Positions 15,461 to 22,454 of a stretch of DNA of 22,454 bases are shown in pieces. The translations under genes were made by a program, and so were the position numbers. Each line of letters starts with the position of its first letter. Position 1 is the first letter of the stretch. The notes beneath the pieces are model-generated. The model made no database searches and was not told where the DNA came from. It saw only the letters and a program-made list of their open reading frames with translations. The DNA lies in IMG/VR virus record IMGVR_UViG_3300040960_002164, positions 1 to 22,454 of that record; one strand, given 5' to 3'. Origin of the DNA: a virus.

Positions 15461-17005
15461 TTAAAATTCCAGTACAATCTTAATGTCTTCTTTTTGGCGA
15501 GAGTTTCTAACAATTTCAGATCTATTGTCGATATACAATAAATCACCTGACCCTGTATTTATTTGAGGTTCAGCAAGTCCATTATTAAATGCAACACCCA
15601 AGTTTATAACTTTAGTTCCACTTGGATTTGTTGTAATACCACTGAATTCTTGGAAAATTTCTCCACTAAAATTAGAGTCTAATCCAAAAATATTTGCGTT
15701 ATCCGATCTAAACGTATTGAATTTTGCACCAGTTGAAACACCAGCATAATCTGACGTATCAGGTCTCAAAAATAATGACCTATCATAAAAATATTTTAAT
15801 ACTTTAGTTTCTTCATCGTATGAAGCGACATATCCAAAAATTTCCTCGTTATTTATTGATTGCCTAATTTTTTCACCAATTGTTGGAGTTCCAGAAAGTG
15901 ATTTAAATATGACAGAGTATAAGTTAGTAAAAGTGTTATCCTCATATAGAGATTCTGAACCAAAAGAAGTTGGATTTTTTACAATACCAACTTGGGCAAA
16001 TCTAGTATTAGTTGGATAATTTTCAGTCGAATCATCAAATCTTGCATAAATTAGAACTCTATCAGCACCCAATTCTCTATAAACATCATATCCGTGTCCT
16101 AACGATGGTGGAATAATAGGAACCAAATTTGCATAATTTCCTGCAGCACTACCATTGATGCTGCCTAAGTCAACGATACCCCAACTATACCCTTTACCAC
16201 CAGCAACTACTATAGTATCTGTAATTTGTGTGGATTCTACAGTAACTCTTACTCTTGCACCAGAACCATCTCCAAGTATATCAACTTCATGACTACCATT
16301 TTGATATCCGCTTCCCTTATCGGCAATATATACCTTTTTAATTTGATTTGAGTTAAGAGTTGAGTTTGCAGAATCTCTAACTGCCTTATTACCAAAATCA
16401 CTACTATTTTCCCAATTATCGGGAACTGTGATATAATCTAAATCATCAAACTTAATTACATCTGATGGAGAAATTGTGAAAAGATATTTCCAAAGATATC
16501 CATCACCACTATCACCTGCCTTTGATGGTTCCAAGTCGGTAAACTTGGGTTCATCTATAGATATGTTTCCCGAAGGATTATCCTCATCAGAACCATTATC
16601 AATACAAACGTAAACTCTAAAATCAGAGTTCAGTACATAATAATTTGCATCATATAATCTTGTAGCATCTTTTATTGGAGATCTGTTTTCCAAACTGTAA
16701 TCATGACGATACATTTCGTATCTATTTCCAGAAGCCCAATCTAATCTTCTTACAATCCTTCTAATATTTGAAGACGATATTTTTTTACCATACATGATGG
16801 TATCACCAAAATGTGCATTATACGAAAAACTATCTTCTGGATCGGGGGTATTTGTATCCCATTCCTCAGATCTACCAAATCCAACAGCTGTTGACGAATT
16901 TGGCAATCCGATAACCACATAGTAAGAATTGTCAGATTGGTTTACTGAATCTACAAAATTACTAGCATTTAATATTCTAAATTGATCAGTAACAATTGCC
17001 GACAT
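15461..17005 (-). CDS. 8: Baseplate wedge protein gp8, enlarged
   Basis: gp8 is a dimeric component of the T4 baseplate wedge. T4 gp8 is 334 residues; this is 514. Matches by eye: AIVTDQFRILNASNFVDSV (3-21; T4 AIVTSKFRTEKMLNFYNSI), FGRSEEWD (43-50; T4 FGRSEPWS), RRLDW (86-90; T4 RRDWG), GDGYLWKYLFTISP (167-180; T4 GDGYVWEYLFEIPP), YITVPDNW (191-198; T4 YIVVPWPE), and the C-terminus LLYIDNRSEIVRNSRQKEDIKIVLEF, whose last 25 residues align with the end of T4 gp8 (MIYMENRPPI...EEINILFTF). Extra length sits in a GxGY repeat block (230-300) and a stretch around 370-470. The ATG is preceded by AAAGGAAAAAG, though the core AGGA is about 15 bases away, and by a NATAAATA element. Confidence 0.94.
   Translation of the reverse strand: MSAIVTDQFRILNASNFVDSVNQSDNSYYVVIGLPNSSTAVGFGRSEEWDTNTPDPEDSFSYNAHFGDTIMYGKKISSSNIRRIVRRLDWASGNRYEMYRHDYSLENRSPIKDATRLYDANYYVLNSDFRVYVCIDNGSDEDNPSGNISIDEPKFTDLEPSKAGDSGDGYLWKYLFTISPSDVIKFDDLDYITVPDNWENSSDFGNKAVRDSANSTLNSNQIKKVYIADKGSGYQNGSHEVDILGDGSGARVRVTVESTQITDTIVVAGGKGYSWGIVDLGSINGSAAGNYANLVPIIPPSLGHGYDVYRELGADRVLIYARFDDSTENYPTNTRFAQVGIVKNPTSFGSESLYEDNTFTNLYSVIFKSLSGTPTIGEKIRQSINNEEIFGYVASYDEETKVLKYFYDRSLFLRPDTSDYAGVSTGAKFNTFRSDNANIFGLDSNFSGEIFQEFSGITTNPSGTKVINLGVAFNNGLAEPQINTGSGDLLYIDNRSEIVRNSRQKEDIKIVLEF
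16110..16320 (-). repeat. GxGY beta-repeat block inserted in gp8
   Basis: gp8 residues 230-300 hold two units: DKGSGYQNGSHEVDILGDGSGARVRV-type (229-254, split here for description: DKGSGYQNG, then ILGDGSGARVRV) and GGKGYSWGIVDLGS (269-282). They have no T4 gp8 counterpart and resemble the units in gp14. Confidence 0.65.
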
Positions 17006-17020
17006 CTTTATTAAACTTTT

Positions 17021-17024
17021 TCCT
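17021..17024 (-). promoter_or_regulatory. Shine-Dalgarno-like AGGA before gp8
   Basis: The minus strand reads AAAGGAAAAAG around this site, about 15 bases before the gp8 ATG, longer than usual spacing. If transcription began at the adjacent NATAAATA element with T4 spacing, this site would lie at or just before the mRNA 5' end, so it would serve mainly readthrough transcripts. Confidence 0.4.
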
Positions 17025-17025
17025 T

Positions 17026-17033
17026 TATTTATG
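17026..17033 (-). promoter_or_regulatory. Candidate T4-type late promoter before gp8
   Basis: The minus strand reads CATAAATA, one base from TATAAATA, in the 35-base gap between the giant protein and gp8. It would drive gp8 and the 2406-residue gene. Confidence 0.42.
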
Positions 17034-17040
17034 TGTATTT

Positions 17041-20000
17041 TTAACTAATTGCTATTCCACCAGCATTTAAGAATCCATATCCACGTCTTTGTATTGTTGG
17101 GAAAGTTGACAATCCACTATCAACAGTAAGTCCAGTAACTGCAATAGAAACAGGATTTAATCTGTTTGAATATTGATATAATCTACCCCAAGACATTTTA
17201 CCAAGATAATCTCCAGTTATTCCAGTACCAACGATTGATACAACTGATGCTTCACTTGCTGCAGAAATATTGCAAGTGATATCGCATATTGGACCAACAT
17301 TGAATTTATCATTTACAACATATACATTATCAAAGAATGAAGTTCCAATACCAACAACATCAGATTCTGAAGAATTAATTGATATCACACCATCACCATG
17401 GGTAGTGTCATTAATTAATACTGGATATCCAATCTGTAAATCAATGGCATCAGAAATATCTGCCCTAAAGAAGAAGTTTAATGCCATTGGATTTCCACCT
17501 GTTCCTGCACTGGTAGTAATTCCAGTGATGATTCCTGAGAATCCTTGATATAACTCAATTCCATTAAATTGTTCAAACTTAAAGTCTGGAGATTTGATTA
17601 ATACACTTGGTGGAGCACTTGGTGTATATCCAGCACCAACATTACCAATAGTAGCACCTATTACAATACCGTTAGAAATATTCAGAGTCGCTGTTGCCGT
17701 CGTTGTTCCAATTCCAACATCATTTCTAAATCCTGGATGTGCTATAGAAATAGTTTCATCACCAATGTATCCAGAACCAGATTGTGTAATATCAATAGAC
17801 TGTATTGTTCCAGCAGCACTGACAACTGCAGTTGCAGCTGCTGCAATGATTGGTGTATTGTCAACAACTAAAGCACTAACATTAGAAATTACCTCATTGA
17901 AAATATCTTCTTCGATGAAGAAATGTCTTGCCTCATCTACAAATATACTTGTAGATGAAGAATCTATACTTCCAATAACCTTTGCCGTTGGGAATATTCT
18001 TGGCTCATAAATTGGTCTAGCCTTTGATACATTTTCATTATTAATTACCAAATCGGATTTTTGCTTAATCCATTCAAGAGATCTTTCGTTTACGTCATCT
18101 ATACCAAAACCAGTATAGATATCAGTTTCTATAGTGTCTGATGTTGATAAATCAACTACAGTTCTATTTCTTTCTTGAGATTTAGTTCCTAATATTGTAG
18201 GATTTTTCTTGATGAATACTCCGTCACCTTTTTTAATAGTTTCTCTAATATCTGATTGATCAATATCAACATTTCTATCGCCAACATAGAAAAATACATC
18301 TACTTCATCATCAACATCTGGTGCTCTATCAAAATTAATTGAGGTTCCACCTTCATAACGATATGCAACTCCAGGAGACTGAATAACACCATTAACAAAT
18401 ATGATTAATATTGAATCCAAATCAATTAGGGATGAGAGTTCACTCTCTTCTTCTTTTTCAAAACTTATAAGTTCGCCATTGTAGAATAATGGGAATCTTG
18501 TTCTTCTTCCATCCTGCAGATTCTTAAAACTATCAATATAATCAAGTTCTCCAAATTGCCAACCAGCAAAGAAATCATTGAATATTTCAACGACTTCTAA
18601 TTCAAATTCAGAAATTGGTTCGGACAATCTAGCATCTGTGACCAATCCAACAACCGTAAACTTATCACCGACATTGAATGAATGCCCTGGTCTTGCTATT
18701 GTAAAACCATTAACCTCATACAAAGAACCAGGTGCCACAGTTCTTTGAGATGGTAATGTTGAACTATCAATCGCATTGGTAACAATTCCAACATAAGTTT
18801 CAATTGCAGATGCAACATTTGCACAAGAATTGGGATCTGTATTAAATCCAGTTTGTGGATCTGCAGTAATACTCAAGTCAAACACTTGGATTTTATTTGA
18901 GTATCCACCAATCGTTATTTGAACGTTGGTCATTGCTTCAATTGCCATACTCTTTGCTTCTTCATAGGCATATACAGATTCTGCCTCTTCTCCAGCGACA
19001 TGAGCACCTGTAATATAAAGATTTGCAGCATCATATACGAAGTCATTTCCACCATATCTCAAATTATATGCAATTGATTCTAATACATCTACAATATCAT
19101 CAATGCAGTTTTGATTTCCATTAGGAATTGTGAATGATGGGAACGCTGCAAGCATTCTACCAACTGCAACTTCTGCAATTAGTTCTTTATTTGCCTCAAT
19201 TAAATTGGCAGCATCTGCAAATCTGTCATTAAAAATTGGATTACTATTTTGACCAACAGACAAATTTAATAGTAAATTGCTTCCAGTATCAGTTGTAGTT
19301 CCAATTCCAAGTCTCGATTTTCCAACAATCTGCATATTTTCGTAGATTGGATTTGGAATATTGAGTATTGGATTCAAATATCCAGTTCCTGGTTGATCAA
19401 TTGTAAACGTGAGTGTTCCTCCCGCACCAACAGTGGCAGATATTTCTGCACCAGAACCTGCATATGATGCATCAGTAACTGCAACAGAAACTGGACCTCT
19501 ATATCCAGAACCATTATTTAAATTATCTAAGTACTCATATGCAGTTCCAAATCCAACATAAGTGTGTGGGATTGTAGAAACTCCAACGTTAATATCAAAG
19601 TTATTGTTAGAATACTTACTTTCAACAGAGAAGGTAAATCCTGATGGACTAGATCCGTCTGGGAAAATAGTTGTAGTAACACCAGCGTGTGGTGCAGCAC
19701 AAGAAAATTCAAGTCCTTCTAGTTGAATTAAATCATTCTCTTCAAATGTGTTATTATCAACAGTGGTTATATTTAAAATACCTGAAACATTATCATAAGA
19801 TGCTGTTTGGATTGCATAATCTCTATTTCTTGATGGTGAAGTAAGAATATCAATAATAGATCCAGATGAATCTGTAATGAGACCAACTATAGATCCTGTC
19901 AATTGGGCATATCCCAGTCCAGTTGTGGATCCGAGAGAAACAATTAAACCACCTCTTGGTAATTGATTTTGGTTGATATCAAAATCTGATTTAATATATG

Positions 20001-22454
20001 AACCATCAACAGAGGTAATTCCAGTAAATCGGATACTAGAAATTCCAGCAGATTCATTTATATTCAATTCATAATTATTTCCAATATTGTTATCTGTTGT
20101 TGGTGTTTGGAATACACCATTGATGAATACAATACCATTTCCATTCGATAATCCAGTTGTATTGATACCATTGGAGGTTATTATATAGGTTTGACCAATT
20201 CCAGTAAATGAATTTGAGATATCGTCAAAAACAATATTTTCATTGTAAGACGATCTTGTAAATATTCTTCCATTGAACGATGAAGTTGGGAATGGTAAAT
20301 TACTGCTATCTCTTTCATTTCTTGCATTACCCTTTGGAGCATCCAAGAAGAAGATATCACTTTCTACAATATCGAATGCACCTCTGTAAACTCTGACTTC
20401 AGTTCCATCTGTGTGTGAAGATATTCCAGATCCTACTACACCTCTCTCAACTGCAACACATGGTATAGTTGCAGCAATTCCAGCGGCAACAAGACCAATT
20501 GGACCATTACTACTCGAACTAAGTCCAACCTCAACAACTTTCATATATTCATCATCTATCTTTAGAATATCTCTTGGTTGTATTGAGGATATTCCACTCA
20601 TAGCGAAGAATGTCGTTCCTACAGAGACGACATTGCTATCGTTGTAAAGAGTTTCATGAGAAACTGTTGTATATGATATTGGTTGCTGAACAATTCCATC
20701 AAGAGATATAACTGCTTTTGACAGTTTTTTGGTCATTTCGAGTTTGTGAGCATTTCCAGTACCATAATTAGTGATTGTAATTGCTATTCCTGCAGATGCA
20801 TAATCTGGTCTGGTTGATAATTTAAATGTATCTTGCGTAAGAACAATTGGATAAACTTTTTCTGGAAGTAAAGTAGTTGTGACACCAAGATAATCTGCGG
20901 TCAATCCTATTCCGATAGCACTGAAGACATTATCAAAAGATGATGTAGGAGTGTATGTTAACTCTTCTCCAGTATTGAAGAAGTGATTTGGAATATTGAA
21001 TGTTGCAACTCCATCTCCATCGAGACTAATTGTTGTTGCATTAGGTGCAAATGTTTTTTGATATATTGGAGTTCCTTTATAATTTAATGGGAATTGTTTT
21101 TTATCAGATCTAGAACCATTAACTCCATCATAAGAAGTTTGGAATAGTTTGGTAGTATTTGAACCATAATTAAGTTCATCTGGAATATTGAGAAGATCTA
21201 ACTGATTGAAGTAAATTTCATGGAAACCTTGAATTGTAACTCCTGCCCCAACATATTCTGAATCAGGATAGAAATTCAAATTGACTGAGGAACCTACTAT
21301 TTCTCCACCAAAAGTACCAATTCCTGCTTCGGATATATCGTCATTTGAGAAGAATGGGAATTGTGTTGTGTATACTTTTTCAGTATCATGAACTAGAAGC
21401 AATCTATGCAACGCAAAAGTTGAACCAGTGGAAACTTTTATGTATGAATTTGCAGATGATGAATCAATGTTGGTAGAAACTATACCTATAGAATTTCCAC
21501 TAGAAGTGATTTCACTTGATTCAAATCTTACAGTTCTAACAGATTCTAGAGTTTGACCTGGTATATCAAAATAATAGGTTGAAATTCCTGGAGTATTTGT
21601 GAGAGATACAATTTGTGAACGAACTGTTAAAGGACTTGTTTCATCATTTATAACTCTAATTTCAATTTTATTTGAACCAACAAGTCTTGTGGTGACAATA
21701 CCAATCTGATTAATCGAATAATTAAATGAATCATTATCTAAGAAAAATTCTGCTTCGTAAATTTCTCCATCGTGATATATTGCCGAATAATCTACAACAC
21801 TATGTTCTTGAGTCTCATTGTTTTCTACAAATAATGTTGCAAATACTGCTCCAAAATTAGATCTATCAAAGGTAGCGATAGCATTTTCGAGTGGAATTAG
21901 AGTTGTTGTTCCAACCCCAACGTTAGAAGCAATTAAATCAACACTACCGATAGTTTGTTTCTGTACAGTTCCAATTCCTAATTGTTGGAAATTAAACAGA
22001 CTCGTTAATACCTTAATATCAAAATCAGAATCATATTGATCTGTAGGTGCAAAAACTATTTTCTTAGTATCTTCTGGAGAATCAAATATTCCATAGATAT
22101 CTCCTAATTCCGCACCTTCAGATGTTCCAGAATTTGTATCACTATTTAAAGTTGCCCTCTTAGTTGTAAATATGTTATTAGTACTATTAGTTGCAATAAC
22201 TTCCGTTAATTGAATTTCATTTGTATCTGGGTTTATAATTTGTACCAAATATCTTGCATAATCTTCCTGCATTTCATCAAGTATTGTAAATCCAAGACTA
22301 GATTCTTTGCTTGTAAATAATGAACTAATATTATCAATTTGTAGTGCTCTATTAGTTTTACAAATTACATAATCGGTAAACTTTTTATTCTTTGTTCTTA
22401 TGTACTTGGATTTTTGGGGATTGGTATTGAGAATATCAACTTCTGTAACTATAT
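17041..22454 (-). CDS. Giant beta-rich virion structural protein, 5' end outside window
   Basis: The frame is open from the TAA at 17041-17043 to the right edge: at least 1804 codons including the stop. The Met at 22270-22272 is internal, because upstream codons continue without a stop and read protein-like sequence (SKYIRTKNKKFTDYVICKTN, then RALQIDNISSLFT). I recognise the type from marine T4-like phages as a virion structural protein. Features: YHDGEIYEAEFFLDND (near 21770), many short G(I/V)GTT motifs, an ERGVVGSG...H module (20385-20640), two pairs of GxGY units (19350-19520 and 17590-17810), and one mostly helical island (18910-19262) with NPIFNDRFADAANLIEANKE, AVGRMLAAFPSF and YGGNDFVYDAANLYITGAH. 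It sits just before gp8, where T4 has gp7, but I see no gp7 signature (for example no counterpart of the T4 gp7 C-terminal RFVHPVGFGF), so I do not call it gp7. Peripheral baseplate or fibre role is inferred. Confidence 0.88.
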   Translation of the reverse strand, partial: IVTEVDILNTNPQKSKYIRTKNKKFTDYVICKTNRALQIDNISSLFTSKESSLGFTILDEMQEDYARYLVQIINPDTNEIQLTEVIATNSTNNIFTTKRATLNSDTNSGTSEGAELGDIYGIFDSPEDTKKIVFAPTDQYDSDFDIKVLTSLFNFQQLGIGTVQKQTIGSVDLIASNVGVGTTTLIPLENAIATFDRSNFGAVFATLFVENNETQEHSVVDYSAIYHDGEIYEAEFFLDNDSFNYSINQIGIVTTRLVGSNKIEIRVINDETSPLTVRSQIVSLTNTPGISTYYFDIPGQTLESVRTVRFESSEITSSGNSIGIVSTNIDSSSANSYIKVSTGSTFALHRLLLVHDTEKVYTTQFPFFSNDDISEAGIGTFGGEIVGSSVNLNFYPDSEYVGAGVTIQGFHEIYFNQLDLLNIPDELNYGSNTTKLFQTSYDGVNGSRSDKKQFPLNYKGTPIYQKTFAPNATTISLDGDGVATFNIPNHFFNTGEELTYTPTSSFDNVFSAIGIGLTADYLGVTTTLLPEKVYPIVLTQDTFKLSTRPDYASAGIAITITNYGTGNAHKLEMTKKLSKAVISLDGIVQQPISYTTVSHETLYNDSNVVSVGTTFFAMSGISSIQPRDILKIDDEYMKVVEVGLSSSSNGPIGLVAAGIAATIPCVAVERGVVGSGISSHTDGTEVRVYRGAFDIVESDIFFLDAPKGNARNERDSSNLPFPTSSFNGRIFTRSSYNENIVFDDISNSFTGIGQTYIITSNGINTTGLSNGNGIVFINGVFQTPTTDNNIGNNYELNINESAGISSIRFTGITSVDGSYIKSDFDINQNQLPRGGLIVSLGSTTGLGYAQLTGSIVGLITDSSGSIIDILTSPSRNRDYAIQTASYDNVSGILNITTVDNNTFEENDLIQLEGLEFSCAAPHAGVTTTIFPDGSSPSGFTFSVESKYSNNNFDINVGVSTIPHTYVGFGTAYEYLDNLNNGSGYRGPVSVAVTDASYAGSGAEISATVGAGGTLTFTIDQPGTGYLNPILNIPNPIYENMQIVGKSRLGIGTTTDTGSNLLLNLSVGQNSNPIFNDRFADAANLIEANKELIAEVAVGRMLAAFPSFTIPNGNQNCIDDIVDVLESIAYNLRYGGNDFVYDAANLYITGAHVAGEEAESVYAYEEAKSMAIEAMTNVQITIGGYSNKIQVFDLSITADPQTGFNTDPNSCANVASAIETYVGIVTNAIDSSTLPSQRTVAPGSLYEVNGFTIARPGHSFNVGDKFTVVGLVTDARLSEPISEFELEVVEIFNDFFAGWQFGELDYIDSFKNLQDGRRTRFPLFYNGELISFEKEEESELSSLIDLDSILIIFVNGVIQSPGVAYRYEGGTSINFDRAPDVDDEVDVFFYVGDRNVDIDQSDIRETIKKGDGVFIKKNPTILGTKSQERNRTVVDLSTSDTIETDIYTGFGIDDVNERSLEWIKQKSDLVINNENVSKARPIYEPRIFPTAKVIGSIDSSSTSIFVDEARHFFIEEDIFNEVISNVSALVVDNTPIIAAAATAVVSAAGTIQSIDITQSGSGYIGDETISIAHPGFRNDVGIGTTTATATLNISNGIVIGATIGNVGAGYTPSAPPSVLIKSPDFKFEQFNGIELYQGFSGIITGITTSAGTGGNPMALNFFFRADISDAIDLQIGYPVLINDTTHGDGVISINSSESDVVGIGTSFFDNVYVVNDKFNVGPICDITCNISAASEASVVSIVGTGITGDYLGKMSWGRLYQYSNRLNPVSIAVTGLTVDSGLSTFPTIQRRGYGFLNAGGIAIS
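18910..19262 (-). other. Helical island within the giant structural protein
   Basis: About 115 residues of alanine- and glutamate-rich, helix-favouring sequence flanked on both sides by beta-type Gly/Thr/Ser-rich sequence. It includes DAANLIEANKELIAEVAVGR, CIDDIVDVLESIAYNLRYGG, and EEAESVYAYEEAKSMAIEAM. From memory, similar blocks occur, sometimes several times, in structural proteins of marine T4-like phages; only one copy is seen here. Confidence 0.6.

Noticed and set aside
15548-15565. AATAAATA inside gp8 as a late promoter for the DUF4815 gene
   Set aside because: It is within codons, a similar match occurs elsewhere in gp8, and such matches are expected in AT-rich DNA.
17594-18010. 138-codon open frame on the plus strand
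   Set aside because: It lies wholly antisense to the giant structural gene over Gly/Ala-rich repeats, has low-complexity composition (many V, A, P, I) and no RBS.
22270-22272. ATG as the start of the giant structural protein
   Set aside because: The same frame stays open for 60 more codons to the window edge and reads plausible protein (SKYIRTKNKKFTDYVICK), with no RBS before this ATG.
17041-22454. Calling the giant protein gp7
   Set aside because: Position fits, but no T4 gp7 sequence feature could be seen and the composition is different.
1-22454. tRNA genes, CRISPR arrays, IS elements or auxiliary metabolic genes
   Set aside because: None was found; coding genes occupy essentially all of the window and the gaps are at most 46 bases.

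Overview
The window is a piece of a T4-like contractile-tailed phage genome (Caudoviricetes, former Myoviridae). It resembles the marine T4-like phages of cyanobacteria or pelagic bacteria. The evidence is the conserved T4 order gp8 - gp13 - gp14 - gp15 - gp16 - gp17, each recognisable from its own sequence, set among very large beta-rich structural proteins typical of marine T4-like phages (a DUF4815-type protein starting MPQKTNLNVSPY, and a giant virion protein rich in G(I/V)GTT motifs). By eye the DNA is AT-rich. I cannot name the host; a marine cyanobacterium or a SAR11-like bacterium are both plausible.

Every gene lies on the minus strand, so transcription runs from 22454 down to 1. In that direction the layout is: (i) a giant structural protein cut at its 5' end by the window edge, in the place T4 uses for gp7; (ii) baseplate wedge gp8; (iii) a 2406-residue DUF4815-type structural protein occupying the whole gp9-gp12 interval; (iv) a 68-residue coiled-coil protein in the fibritin (wac) position; (v) neck and tail-terminator genes gp13, gp14, gp15; (vi) small terminase gp16; (vii) a three-gene insert (583-residue basic Cys-paired protein, 102-residue protein with a capsid-targeting-like N-terminus, 451-residue virion-like protein); (viii) large terminase gp17, cut by the left edge just after the first catalytic Asp of its nuclease domain.

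The genes are packed almost end to end. Three TAATG one-base overlaps and several gaps of 1-13 bases suggest long late polycistronic mRNAs with translational coupling. The only gaps above 30 bases (8, before gp13, and gp8) each carry a NATAAATA sequence like the T4 late promoter. No tRNA, CRISPR, IS element or metabolic gene is seen, and no stretch longer than 46 bases lacks a gene.

The products together build the baseplate periphery and fibre attachment (giant protein, gp8, DUF4815 protein), the neck and tail terminator (gp13-gp15), and the packaging motor (gp16-gp17). Two things stand out. First, the same small beta-type repeat (GxGY...GSGA) is inserted into gp14, gp8 and both giant proteins. 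Second, the gp16-gp17 pair is split by genes that look like candidate head-internal cargo: a lysine-rich protein of four modules each with exactly two cysteines, and a small protein whose first ten residues match the T4 internal-protein capsid-targeting and cleavage pattern.
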